From positions 13,100,001 through 13,164,000 of the forward strand of contig CM027380.1 of assembly GCA_015680905.1 (NCBI GenBank): a stretch of 64,000 nt of DNA, given 5' to 3'. Source of the stretch: Coptis chinensis (taxonomy: Eukaryota; Streptophyta; Magnoliopsida; Ranunculales; Ranunculaceae). Below are positions 1 to 11,245 of the stretch, piece after piece; the first letter of the stretch is position 1, and every line of letters begins with the position of its first letter. The notes beneath the pieces were generated by a model. It saw nothing but the letters and a program-made list of their open reading frames with translations, was not told the DNA's origin and searched no databases. The translations under genes were made by a program, and so were the position numbers.

Positions 1-510
1 TAAACCCGTACCGTACTTGGTGACAATGATTACAATTATGTTAAAATTGAGGTTTGTAATAATATATGTGAGGGAGGAATAAAACCGTCCATTTGTACAG
101 TAAAATTTAGAAGTTTCTCTTTTGATTTATCATATTGTCCTCAATTTTACAAACAATTACGAAATTATCACTGACCGGAAATTATATTTTTGTGCTGCCC
201 GGCTCAAACTAACTGACTGTACACGTAGCGTAAACACATGCCAGTTAACTAGTGATTATATAAATAGAAAGAATTTACAGAAGTATATATTTGCCCGTTA
301 ATTTGCCCATACTAGTTTCTGCGGGTATTTGATGAGTCTAATATTGTCTAATTTGTAATCAAGTGGCTACTAACATGCTGACATTAATCAAGTCTTACTC
401 TTGCTCCCATTTTAGTCGTATTTCAAATAAGCTGAAATCAAACAACCTAATGAGGGGAACGACTTTTCGCTTGTTGATATTCTGAAGTTCCACTCTTGTT
501 AGTTTAGAGC
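1..510. other. Intergenic, no gene seen
   Basis: AT-rich sequence with no convincing reading frame, inverted repeat or RNA gene. It could be the flank of a gene outside the window, but nothing in it shows this. Confidence 0.5.
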
Positions 511-1325
511 ATGGACCAAAATATCGCCGATATATCCGATATATCACCGATATATATCGGTATTTTGGTACATCGACATCGATATTTCCGACATATATCC
601 ACCGAATATAGAACTCTTTTTTTTCCGATATATATCAGAATTTCCGATATGAAACTTTATATCGCCGATATAATCGATATTTCCGATATAATCGATATAT
701 ATCGGTTGACTTTTTGACCATTTTAAAATATAAATCCGATATTTTCAATATATTTCCGATATATATCCGATATTTCCGATATTATATTTTCGATATATCC
801 GATATTTTCGATATTTTAAATAGTTTTGGCTCAAAAAATAGATATATTGAAATATCCGATATATCCGATATATATCGGTTTTTGTCTGATATATTATCGA
901 TATCGATATTTTGGGCCTTTTTAGAAATGAGGTGATATTAGGATATATCAAAAAAGATATATATTGGATATGTCGATATGTCAGAGAGATAAATCGTTTT
1001 TGCCCATTTTGGTGATAATATTCAAAAAAATCGAAAAATATATATATATCGAAAATATCACCGATATATATCAAGATATATCGGTCAACAGTCAACAAAA
1101 TTGGTCAAAAGTCAAACTGTTCAACCAAGTCAAACGATATATATCGAATATATCGGAATATATCATCGATATATATTTTTATATTTGTTTTACCGATATA
1201 TATCGGTTTTAAAAATATTAAATTTTCGGAGCCGATATTTCAGATTTTTCGAAGTCGGATTGCTGAAAAACGATATATATCGACAATTTTTCGATAAATC
1301 GACCGATATTTTCGGCCTTGGTTTA
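511..1325. repeat. CGATAT-rich palindromic repeat block
   Basis: The block is made of endlessly varied short units such as CCGATATATATCGG, which is its own reverse complement, so it can fold on itself at many points. A less repetitive part, a GGTTGAC...TTTTGACC-like segment near 700-722, recurs in reverse complement around 1082-1132. This suggests that the block as a whole is an imperfect large inverted repeat. Open frames here only encode low-complexity strings rich in Ile, Asp, Ser and Tyr and are not genes. It abuts the MITE that starts at 1326. Confidence 0.75.
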
Positions 1326-1829
1326 GAGTATCTTTAATGGTGATACTAATTGAAGACCAAACACTAAATTTTTGAAAATTTGGTAAAAACAATTTTTAGT
1401 GGTGAGACCAAATTAAAAAAAAACCAAACCAAACACCAAATCGGCTCCCAGTTGGCGTTTGGTTTGATGTTGTATCAAACGTACGATGCGGAGTCAATAA
1501 GTCGCGTGGTTTTTCAAAAACCACATGGGCTTATGAGTTGTTATGGGATTCTTTGGCGTGGTTTTCAGAAAACAGCGTCAACTTCAAAATAACGTGGGTT
1601 TTGGGTTAAACTGTATGACGCGGTGTTTTATACACCATGTGGCCTTTGGGCTAAATCGTGGGCTTTCTAGCGAGAGGTTTTGAAAACTGTGTTGGCTATT
1701 CTGACGCGGTTTATCCAAAATAGCATAGTTTTGTGTTGAATCTTTGATGTTTGGGCTGAAAATGTTTAGTGTTTGTTTGGTTTGGTCCAAAAATTTGATG
1801 TTTTTGAGGTCTCACCATTAAAGATACTC
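1326..1829. mobile_element. MITE with perfect 18 bp terminal inverted repeats
   Basis: The left end GAGTATCTTTAATGGTGA (1326-1343) is the exact reverse complement of the right end (1812-1829). The 504 bp interior has no coding capacity and contains GC-richer segments with repeated GACGCGG-like and CCACATGG-like words. The TIR resembles the widespread plant MITE ends that begin with GAGNATC. I could not find a clean target-site duplication, so the superfamily (Mutator-like or PIF/Harbinger) is open. Confidence 0.8.
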
Positions 1830-1861
1830 AATATGAAATTCTTTGTTTCTAATTAAAGTAA

Positions 1862-2050
1862 TAGAATGGCTAAGAGCATCATTAATGCGATATTATAAAC
1901 CATTTCTACTGCAATTTATTCGACAATTTGGGATTCTAACACGTTTATATAACTACGTTTCCATCTCAGCAATTGTTAAAATCAAAACCATTGTTGTGAG
2001 AATTATTGACAAATTTAGCTGTCTCTTTTATGAAAATAAGAAAAATAAAT
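1862..2050. mobile_element. Possible MITE end (TAAGAGCATCATTAATGCG)
   Basis: A motif at about 1871-1889 closely resembles the terminus of the PIF/Harbinger-like element at 24955 and is preceded by TAA. I found no matching right end, so this may be a truncated copy or chance. Confidence 0.25.
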
Positions 2051-2084
2051 AAATGTAGTTTTATATATCCGAAAAGCTAGTGTG

Positions 2085-2207
2085 CGCAGGGTGTATGGTG
2101 CGCTGGCTTAAGAGCCACTCATTAGGCAGGAATGAGGGTGTATTGCACCAAAAAATACTACCATCAATGACTCTTAAGCCAGCGCACCCATACATCCTAG
2201 ATGCCCT

Positions 2208-2260
<53 letters not shown>
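2085..2260. repeat. Inverted repeat followed by (TA)n
   Basis: A left arm around 2087-2130 (GTGTATGGTGCGCTGGCTTA then AGAG) is matched in reverse complement at about 2166-2200. The two enclose a ~35 bp loop. A (TA)n microsatellite runs at about 2210-2259. The structure looks like a small foldback MITE with a TA-rich edge. No gene. Confidence 0.65.
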
Positions 2261-2262
<2 letters not shown>

Positions 2263-4263
2263 AAAAATCATTTAAAAAAAAAAAATAACATTGGGACGCC
2301 ACTACTTTATGAACTGCTAGTTTTTTTTTTTTTTTTTTGTTAACGAGATCCCCTACCCCTTCTTATTAAATAAAATTATAGTTTGTTAATTACATTCATA
2401 CATACTCTTTTCCTATTGCATCTTCATATGCAATTTTCCTCACATCTTCAACAAATGAGCTAGGTACAATATCAAAACATCTAACACTCGGACAATGTAT
2501 CTGCTAATTTATTTGTTTCTCTATAAATATGCTCTAAAGAGAAATATAAAAGTTCTATGTATAGTTTACTCGTCATATGTATAGACGTATGGTATAGAAA
2601 TGAAAATTAACAGAAATAGAAGTTGAAACATAACATGAATTTTACACTTTTTCATTTCTTAAAGAGTTGACGTGTCACTATAAATTTAGCAATTGCATTG
2701 ATAATACTCTAATATCTACTTATATTTTTGAAAGAATTTCTCTGTATGAAATATTCATATCTTCTCGCCTCAGGAAATAATAATTAGATCTAATACGCAA
2801 CCTAACAAGTAATATAGTTCTCTATACGTCGACTAGTTCAACTCGGATCCAGCAATTCTTACCTTGAGACCCAATGGCCAATGCTATAGACCTATAGTTT
2901 TTATCTCAGATTAACGATTATTTACGTAATTATGAGTTTGGTATCTCTGAACGAAAACCATGTACTATGTTGTGAAAATATTGTTTCAAGTCAATTCTTT
3001 TAGGCAAAAAAAAACAAGAAGAAAAAAACCATTAATGAATGAGTTGTTGGATAAAATGGAACATACCACCTTATTGGTTTGCTACTTTGCTATCTCTAAA
3101 AAACAGTTCTACCCTAAGTATATGCTTTTTTAGTTATTCATTAAACTTAACATAATGCGATAAGATTTTCAGATTAGGGATTAAAAAAGCTCCAATGGAA
3201 ACCACAATGAGAAAAAATGGCAAAAAGGGCTTCCAATTTCTGTCATTTGAATATCCACAAAACCTCCAATCCCATCAATTCAGCTATCATGATGATAGTG
3301 ATGCATTACGGACCCCACATCACATACCAAGAAAAAGTAAAAAAAAAACATGTCCCACCATACGACACGTAAGATTGGACACAGCGGGCGCCCTTCTTAT
3401 CACTCTCATTAGTTTAACAAAGTAAATTGAAAAAAGGTCAGTGGAATCTCTCCCTTGGGCAAGCTCTACTACTGACACACTTAACCTAAGTTAAGTAGCT
3501 ACTAGTTTTGGTACCATTAACAATTTACGTGGCAGAATCAGGTAGACTAGGACCCACACTCTGACAATCAGAACCATCAATTTCCTAACAACTCTTTATA
3601 GATGGTGACCTATCAAGTAGATGCACATGTGGTAGATGGAGAATAGAATACTTTCACTGCCAAGAAGGACCCACAAAAAAGTTATTGGGACCCACTGCTC
3701 CGAAAACTCGCAATTCAGGTGGTGACTTGAACTTGTACAAAGAACAAACAAACAAACAAGAGAAAAAGTCCTCAAAAGAGTGCCACCATGTGATTTTCTG
3801 CGTCTATTAAATGAGGTTTTTAGCTTATAGCCAAACAAGCCGTACACGAAAAGAAGGGAAAAAAAAAGAAGAGTGAGAGGAGAGAAGAAAAAGATGTTTT
3901 TCATGTAGTGCGAAGTTGGTGGTGGTAACTTTAAGCAAGAAAGTTAACGATGTGGTACTGTGAGAAGCCAAAAAGCTGCGACTTCTCGATACAAAACACA
4001 CGTAATTTGCTATTCAATCATGGGGCTCGTGAATTTAGAGTGTGCCCACATTGGGTTAAAAAGTTGAAAGAGAATCTTTAACTCATCAATGAAGACTTGT
4101 TCCGTCTTTATACTGCTGAGTACTCTATACTGTTTTACAAAGTTTGTGTAATTCAAGATGGCAATTGGCAAGAAATGATAGATGGAGAATCTCTGTTCTG
4201 TTGATGTTTCTCTACTATGCATGTTTGCTGAATTTAATAAGTTTATACAGTATTTTACCCATA
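2261..4263. other. Intergenic, no gene seen
   Basis: AT-rich sequence with homopolymer runs. Short open frames on both strands lack homology, codon regularity or gene-like splice structure. Nothing supportable. Confidence 0.45.
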
Positions 4264-4441
4264 GGTCGTGATTCCGAACGAAATTTTGAAATTCCATTTG
4301 GAATTTTAGTTTTTCAAAAAAATAGAATTCCGAATAAAAAGTCGAAATATTTGAAATTTTAAAATTCTGAATGTGATAAGAGTCGAAATTTAATAAATTT
4401 CGGATTTTGAATTTGTTGGAATTCTAAAATTCCGAACTATG
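4264..4441 (+). repeat. ~180 bp dispersed repeat, copy A
   Basis: Starts with GTGATTCCGAACGAAATTTT and ends with AATTCCGAACTATGG. It is rich in GAATTCCG/GAAATTCC words. Three more copies with the same two ends occur at about 9057-9267 (reverse), 17310-17484 and 24247-24420. No terminal inverted repeat and no coding capacity. It lies immediately left of the MITE at 4465. Confidence 0.7.
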
Positions 4442-4464
4442 GTTTTACCAATAGTGCTTCCTAA

Positions 4465-5129
4465 AAGCATCTCCAGCGGTATTATAACATGTTTTTTTCT
4501 TAATATTTGAAAGAAAAGTTTGAAAATTTGTATTCCTGTTAAATTAATCTAGGTTTGGTCTCAAATCCGTCGCAAAAATATAATTTTTATTTGCATTTTT
4601 GTTTGTAACTTTGGCAATTTGGATGCGGTTTGACCAATACAATTACATTTTTGTAATATAAATGAGTTTTAAAAGCGTGTAGTAATTTTTTTTTTTTTTT
4701 TTCTATTTGAAAAGAGAATTATCTGTTTCAAATTTTCGAATTAGACGTCGCCACCCTCTTCTAATATCCGAAGGGCTTTAAGTGTTTAGGGCGGTCGGTT
4801 GTTTTGGAATTATATATTATAACATGTTTTTTTCTTAATATTTGAAAGAAAAGTTTGAAAATTTTCGGAATTCCATTTCTAGGTGGTCTCAAATCCGATT
4901 ACCTTTTGTTTTGTAACTTTGGCAATTTGGATCGGTCCCAATCTGATCTGATTGCCAACTTTTTTTTACTTGTTTTGGTCTAATCAATATATTTGACCAA
5001 CCGGTCAGCGTGGATTGTTTTTTGGTAATCGAATTTGCGACCACTTAGAATTGGTCGAAATTTGTGATCAACTTCTTCAAAAAATTTCTTCAAATTTAAA
5101 GAGTATTCTACCACCACCTAGAAATGCTC
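4465..5129. mobile_element. PIF/Harbinger-type MITE with TAA duplication
   Basis: The left end (AAGCATCTCCAG) and right end (ACCACCACCTAGAAATGCTC) are flanked on both sides by TAA (4462-4464 and 5130-5132), the 3 bp duplication typical of PIF/Harbinger elements. The interior has a ~335 bp direct duplication: a block beginning ATTATAACATG at 4481 recurs at 4816. The right ~90 bp is clearly related to the outer element at 24564-29676. It therefore shows what that element looked like before the 4.6 kb insertion. Confidence 0.75.
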
Positions 5130-5216
5130 TAATGTAAAATACTTATACTAACAAATATTGCCGAAAATTCAATGTCCAGCACTCCAGCTGTGGTTATAGA
5201 TTAGCGATTTGTCCAT

Positions 5217-5424
5217 TGCATAATTGAGATTTGAGCACCATTTGTGGCAAGATGAAACAATTGGCCATTTGGCCATTTGAGCACCATTTGTGGCAAGATC
5301 AAACAATTGGTCATTTGGTCGTATACATAGATGATCTAGGGGTGCATAATTGAGATTTGAGCACCATTTGTGGCAAGATCAAACAATTGGTCATTTTGTC
5401 GTATACATAGATGATCTAGGGGTG
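5217..5424. repeat. Direct tandem repeats
   Basis: The phrase TTGAGCACCATTTGTGGCAA and its surroundings occur three times (about 5231, 5277 and 5357). The last two copies are embedded in a longer unit that also contains GTATACATAGATGATCTAGG. Units differ by few bases, so the expansion is recent. Confidence 0.8.
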
Positions 5425-6275
5425 CGTGTGGGAACGGTCGCACGGATAGGCAAAGATTTATAAAAATCACATAATGTGTTAGTAATTTGTTAAATTTTTT
5501 ACAGAAACTCCACTACCACACTCCCGTAGTTCAATTATTGGGTTACATATACTTTTACACCCCCAGACATTGAATCTTATTTCTGTCCCTGTTGTATATG
5601 CTGGAAAACACTCGCTTTTATTTGAGGATTCTAACAATTGTTTTGGCTTTTGATTAAATTAAAGTAGATTGAAAAAATATTTAGGAGAAGAATTATATTT
5701 TCCCACTTTTGGAATAGTCCGCCATAGAAGAAATTTCTCATGGGAATACGATAATTATTTTTCCTAATCCTAGCTAGATGGTCACGTGTTGTTCCTAAAG
5801 CCAACAAAGTACTCAGCCCCAAAGACTTTCACACGACAAAACTTGTTAAATATCAAATGCCAAGAATTCTTCTCGTGTGTGCAACAACCAAACGCAATAA
5901 CAGTGCATTCAAAAATGGTAATAGAAACTAGAAAGCACCTTGAAAGGAAAACTAGCATGGGGCACTACAAAATGGTAATGGAGCCTACTGATTTGAGCTT
6001 CTATCAAGACTAGGTTTGGGTCCACAATTGGCGGTTTATTGTCTCTCGATTCTCAATTGATTCAAAGTTAGCGATAGTTCAAAGTTCAAACTCTCCATAA
6101 TCCTTGTGGGTTAATCTCCAAATTTCATGGAGAGTCTGAAAATGCCCACTCATCAATAAGAGCCTAGCAGGTGAAAATTGTATTTTTCATTATTTAGTAA
6201 TATATTTTCTGTATAATTCTAAGCAACCTTCTTATTTTCATTATTTAGTAATAGTATAATTCTAATCACCTCATT
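5425..6275. other. Intergenic, no gene seen
   Basis: No supported gene, RNA or mobile element. Short open frames here have no recognisable domain. Confidence 0.45.
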
Positions 6276-6288
6276 TTTATTTCATTAT

Positions 6289-6780
6289 ATCTATATCTAT
6301 ATCTATATATTAATATTAAAGCTTCCACAAATATAATATTAAAACTTCTACAAATAGTATTTTTTGAGCTCTATTAAAATTTCACATCATCATCTTTCAT
6401 TAAAACGGGAATTCCTCCTCTATTAGAAAAAACAATTCTAGCACTTCTAATTAAAACGGAAATCTTTCTCCTATTAAAACAAGAATTTCTCTTTTATTGA
6501 AAATAAAAAATTTAGTATATCTAATTAAAACGGGAATCCTTCTCCTATTAAAATGTGAATCACATTTCTCCCAATTAAGTGAAATATTACAAACTTCCCA
6601 ATTAAAAAAATGTGTTTTTAAAATTTAATTAAAACAATTTGTTAAGAAATTAAAATGGATTTTTTAACTCAATTAAAACAATTTGTGGGAATAACAATTT
6701 GCCAGAAAATTTATATATGTATAGTTATAATTATTGAGCAAGTTTTCAAATATGAGGGTATGTACGGGCCTACTTTCTAG
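6289..6780 (+). mobile_element. Possible non-autonomous Helitron with internal degenerate repeats
   Basis: The left edge A|TCTATATCTATATATTAA and the right edge CTAG|T (6777-6780) match the Helitron pattern of a 5' TC and 3' CTRR end inserted between A and T. Degenerate units containing ATTAAAACGGGAAT and TCTCCTATTAAAA recur about three times in 6395-6560. The hairpin expected just before the 3' end is weak here, so the class is uncertain. Confidence 0.35.
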
Positions 6781-6875
6781 TTATTTAGTAATATATATTG
6801 CATAATTGTATGCACCTCCGTCCTATTTCATTCTAAAGTATTACCTCCCGACACCATTGTAGGCAACTTCTTTCT

Positions 6876-7074
6876 AGAAAAGACTTCGGTCCTCAGCGCT
6901 TAGGACCGAAGTGTGTCCAAAGCGGTTGAGGACCACACATTTGGTATTTTTTGTTTTTTTTTTTTTTTTTTTGAAGACTTTTTGTGTGAAAATGCGGATG
7001 TGGATACCAAATGTGTGGTTCTCAGCCGCTTTGGACACACTTCGGTCCTAAGCGCTGAGGACCGAAGCTTTTCT
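6876..7074. mobile_element. Foldback MITE with palindromes nested inside each arm
   Basis: The left arm (6876-6947) and right arm (7004-7074) are near-perfect reverse complements, from AGAAAAG at the outer edge to ACATTTGGTAT at the inner edge. Within each arm a ~28 bp segment beginning CTTCGGTCCTCAGCGCT is itself a near-palindrome. The loop holds a long T run (about 6952-6972). The flanks CTTCTTTCT (6867-6875) and CTTCTTTCC (7076-7084) look like an 8-9 bp target duplication, offset by one base, which suggests Mutator-like or hAT. Confidence 0.85.
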
Positions 7075-7806
7075 CCTTCTTTCCTATTTATTCTCTACAT
7101 TGTATTTGCCAAATATTGTCAAATTGACAAAAACGAAAAATGTCAAATAGTTCTGATTTTTCAAATTCTTTGTCACTGCTATTGTTGATGTAGCAGCTCA
7201 TCGACATGGATCTAAAACGAAATTGGACAAAGTACTATTTTATGCAAAACCTTACAAGAACCGGTGTGTAGTACCTTTCACATACTAGTGTCAATCAATA
7301 TGTTAACTCTTGCGTCCTAATAACGAGTATTGCAGACGAAATGTTTACAAATAAAAGGTTAGGCACATTGTACTTTGCACTATAGTTTGGGACTCAACAG
7401 CCAGAATTTTGACATATATTTCAACTAAAGTTTGAAATTTATATTTTTCGATTCCATATTGTTATTTCGATACCACTGATTATTCAAAAAGCTGGATATT
7501 CAAAGGAATTTTGAAATTATGTTTGAAATCACAAACTTTGCAATGTACTAAAGTTCACATTTCAAATTATAGTTTTTTGAGTGATTCAAGAGTTTCACTC
7601 AAAGTAATGTTCATTACCACTAGTGTTGAATATCACAATGCCGCACTAGTGCAAAATTTCAAGCCTCTAGAAAGGAAAACAAAAAAATATATATTGCAGG
7701 TGCCAACTAACAAAATCGCTAAAACATTTGGGTGATGATACCAGATATCTAGGGCTCCAATCCCGCCAACATCAAAGAAAGAGATCTCTCATTTAAAATA
7801 GGCTTA

Positions 7807-7808
<2 letters not shown>

Positions 7809-7892
<84 letters not shown>
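7809..7892. repeat. (TA)n microsatellite
   Basis: About 84 bp of uninterrupted AT dinucleotide directly abutting the left arm of the next element. Length in the assembly may be unreliable. Confidence 0.95.
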
Positions 7893-7895
<3 letters not shown>

Positions 7896-8283
7896 AAAAG
7901 TTTTACTTAAGTTAATTTAAAATAAAAGATGTATGTAAAAAACTTCACTCAAAAATGAATTAACCCTAATTTTTTGTGGTTATGAAGCACTCACCATAAT
8001 GATTATCTTCCAAAATTTCAGCTCATTTGGAAAACCTCTAACATAAATAAAAATTGTTGTAATCTTTAAAAAGAAATCTAACGGTCTAGAAATATTGAAT
8101 TTTTGTAATTGTTTTTGTCAATGTTAGGGTTTCCAAATCAATTTGAAATTTTAGAAGAGATGATCTTAATATTGAAGATATCATATCTACAAAAAAAGGT
8201 TTAAAATTCATTTTGTAAGTGAAGTTTTTTACTTACGCATCTTTATTTTAAAATTAACTTAAGTAACTACTTTTAAGAGAATG
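7893..8283. mobile_element. MITE with ~70 bp inverted arms
   Basis: The left arm (about 7893-7963) and right arm (about 8205-8280) are reverse complements with scattered mismatches. Shared words include ACTTAAGTTAATTT and AAAAAACTTCACT. The interior has no coding capacity. The left end touches the (TA)n tract, so a target duplication cannot be read; a TA-targeting family is possible. Confidence 0.75.
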
Positions 8284-8339
8284 ATCAGATATATGAAAGA
8301 ATTCCTAAAACTTAATGAAACTTTTTAGGGTTTTTTAGA

Positions 8340-8770
8340 CATTAAAATTGGGAATTAGATACACCCCACCCCACCCACCCACACACACACACACAATTTA
8401 TAATTTGGAATTAGACATACCCCCCCCCACTCTAACATTTTTTAGAACAACAACAAGGTATGACTTTAACAAAGAAAATAAAGATTTAAAACAAGTTTAT
8501 GTTTAATTGTTTATGTTTATGGGGGGGTTTTTTTTTTGGAAGAAAATAAAAAAACTTAGACTAACAGTTAAAAATTGATTTTTTTAGAGGGCATATTCAG
8601 TATTCTATCATAGGTTTTTTTTTTTTTTTTTTCTCAGAAGAAAATAAAAAAACCTAGACTAATAGTCAAACCTTGTTGACCGGCATCAATGTGTTAAAGT
8701 GGGGGGACATGTCTAAAGAAGATTAGAGTGAAGGGTTTTGGGGAGGGGGTGTCTAAAAAATCAAACTTTT
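8340..8770. repeat. Low-complexity direct repeats, (CA)n and C/G/T runs
   Basis: Contains CCCACCCACCCACACACACA at about 8372-8393, C and G runs, and a duplicated GAAGAAAATAAAAAAAC..TAGACTAA segment (about 8540 and 8638). No gene. Confidence 0.6.
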
Positions 8771-9056
8771 TATTAGTTAAATACTTAAATGTACCATTTA
8801 TAACTATAGTTCAATGGTTCGGGATTCCGAAGTTGTTTGATATTCGATACCTCCAAATGTCGGATTCTGATAAATTCACAACAAATTTCAAAATCTTTAG
8901 ATTCTAACCATATATGTTAACATTTCAAATCAGTTTTTTTGTTTTCTAGTTTGTTTTTTCTTTTTACCAAAATATTTGTCAAAATTCTGACAAGCCGTTT
9001 GACATTGCGAACAAATTGGGGTTGAGCTCACATGTAACAACCATCTGGACATGTTA

Positions 9057-9267
9057 TAACCATAGTTCGGGATTTTAGAATTTTGGGAATTCCGACAAAT
9101 CCAAAAACCGAAATTCATCAAATTTCAACCCCTATCATTTTTAGAATTTCGATTGATTTTAGAATAATCAATATTTCAACTCTATATTCAGAATTTTATT
9201 TTTTTAAAACTGAAATATTTGGTGGAATTCCAAGGTTTCGTTCGGACTCACAAACACTGGTCATAAC
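9057..9267 (-). repeat. ~180 bp dispersed repeat, copy B (reverse)
   Basis: On the minus strand it begins near GTGAGTCCGAACGAAACC and ends CCCGAACTATGG, matching the ends of the copies at 4264, 17310 and 24247. A partial relative may lie at about 8815-8905, around GGTTCGGGATTCCGAAG. Confidence 0.65.
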
Positions 9268-9318
9268 CAAACAAGCAACAAATATTATGATGTACAACCT
9301 TTTTTACTTCACCAACCG

Positions 9319-9900
9319 AAAGTGTCTTAGTTTTGGCATGAACACCCCGTTTTTTAAATCATTTGCACTCCTTTGACAATTTTTTGTTGATATTTTGTAT
9401 AATACCAATATTGCCCTTCTATACCCCCCCAAATTTAAGCATCGAATTTAAGATTACGAAAATTTTCCAATTTAATCAAAATGAAAAAAAATAATGAATA
9501 CTAAGTAGTAAGAATAATGAGAGAGGAATTGACTAAAGAGCCACCCCATCTTGATAGTTTCAATGCATTTTATGACCATCTTTGCCGGCATAGATAGAAG
9601 CCCAATGATTTGCTCTTGTGGTTTTTTTGCGAAACAACTATTAATCAATGAAGGGGCGATAAGCAAAAATAGATGATTCAACAACAAAACTTGTGTTAGT
9701 GGGAACAAAACCAAAATAAGGAAGAAACATATTCTTTTGTCTTAGTATTTATATTATTCATTTTATTAAACTTGATAAAATTGGTAAGCGCAAATTTGAT
9801 ACTTAAATATATTATAAGGGCAAAATTGGCAATAGGGGCGCACACTTTAATAATTTTCAAAATGGGGGGTTAACACAAAACTAAGACACAATTTTAGAAG
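9319..9900. mobile_element. Inverted-repeat element, probably a MITE
   Basis: The left segment with GTGTCTTAGTTTTG...AACACCCC...TATTGCCCTT (about 9327-9420) is mirrored on the right (about 9820-9895) by AAGGGCAAAATTGGCAATAG...GGGGGGTTAACACAAAACTA then AGACAC. Arms are ~100 bp and imperfect. The ~400 bp interior includes a short minus-strand open frame without recognisable domains. Exact ends and target duplication are unclear. Confidence 0.6.
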
Positions 9901-11245
9901 GTCAAGGGGTAGTTTGTTTTTCTAAATCTCTAAATATTGAATGCTAAATGTTGAATGTGCCTACCTTTTAAGCGTGGAATTTGAGCCGAGCAACTCGAGC
10001 TCCGTTATTTAATAAATGAGCCAAGCTTGAGCCTATTTAATCCCTAGCTTAAATTCCACTCTTACCACTTTTTGAATGTCGAACTCTACAAGTTTGTTTG
10101 TTTGTTTGTTTTTCCTCGTCCCTAAATGCTAAATACAGTATTAGTAATTTGGACCATTTTACCCTATGAAAATTTACAAGTGATTTTATGCAATAATTTA
10201 AATACTAACCAACACTTCAGAAATTTCATTTTCAAAAGACTACAAAAATAAATTGCTTGTGATAAATAGTGTATCATAAACTTCTGTAAGTATATTATTT
10301 AATTTTAGAAGCAATAATAATTGCCATTTATAATTTTATTTTTCTTATTTAAGAATTTATATATATATAGAAAATAAAACACATTTTTTAATTAAATAAT
10401 AAAAATCCATATATTTAATAGTGGATATAGTACTATAGTATGATGAGTAGCATCAAAGAAAGATGTCCTATTATAACATCAAATCTGATATTCCAATTAG
10501 ACTTTTCATTTCAAAAACCCAAATTTCGTTCTCTTTCTTCCTGAGTTATACCAGGTCCTCTCAAAATCACCTCTTTTGAACAAGGTAGGGAGGTTGGATG
10601 GGTTCTTCCTCGATCATGGGTTCGCATACCAGAAGATGAACAATTAAACAAAAGGCGAGAGTGGTACTCATTTCTTTCAACATTTCAATTTAGCATTCAA
10701 GAGAACTTTGTCGCGGAACTCTGAAGTCCAATTTTGCCGCTGAACGCTTAAGCTGTGCATAATGGCTGAAACGGAAAAAAACAAAATATGAACAACCCCC
10801 CAAGTCAAAAATTAATGTACCACTATGGTCATTTCAAGCCTACAAGTCACAATGTCATTAGATAAGTTTCGGCACCCTAAAATTCCAGAAAATTCCATTT
10901 CGATTGAAAGTGAAATAAGTGAGATTTCATCTCACCTTTTTAACAGGTTTTCAAATTCTTTTTACAATTACGAGCAACCCACAAGTTCTCCCTCTCCCGC
11001 CAATTTCTTTCGTACTGAGTGGTAGACAAAGGCAAAAAGTTCAACAATCTCTTCTGCCTTTACCTCTTTATAGTTCATACCACTTTACCACCTTTTATGG
11101 AACTACTTTGTACATTACGATTAAAAGCAAATTACCATTTGACTTGTACAAAATTCAGAGAGCTACCGCTTTTTTCACTTCCCCACGACACCAGAGCTTT
11201 CAACAATTTCATCTTGATTATTAAGTTTTAAGATGTGGGCATTTA
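9901..11245. other. Intergenic; 3' flank of the HD-Zip gene
   Basis: AT-rich. The right few hundred bases lie downstream of the HD-Zip stop and should hold its 3' UTR and polyadenylation site, which I cannot place. No other gene seen. Confidence 0.45.

Noticed and set aside
511-1337. Several open frames of 68-117 codons on both strands.
   Set aside because: They follow the CGATAT repeat and encode low-complexity peptides rich in Ile, Asp, Tyr and Ser. No gene structure.
2080-2343. An 87-codon frame with a long Tyr-Ile run.
   Set aside because: It simply translates the (TA)n microsatellite and the preceding inverted repeat.
3195-4362. Open frames of 72-102 codons on both strands.
   Set aside because: No domain, no splice context and composition like the surrounding intergenic DNA.
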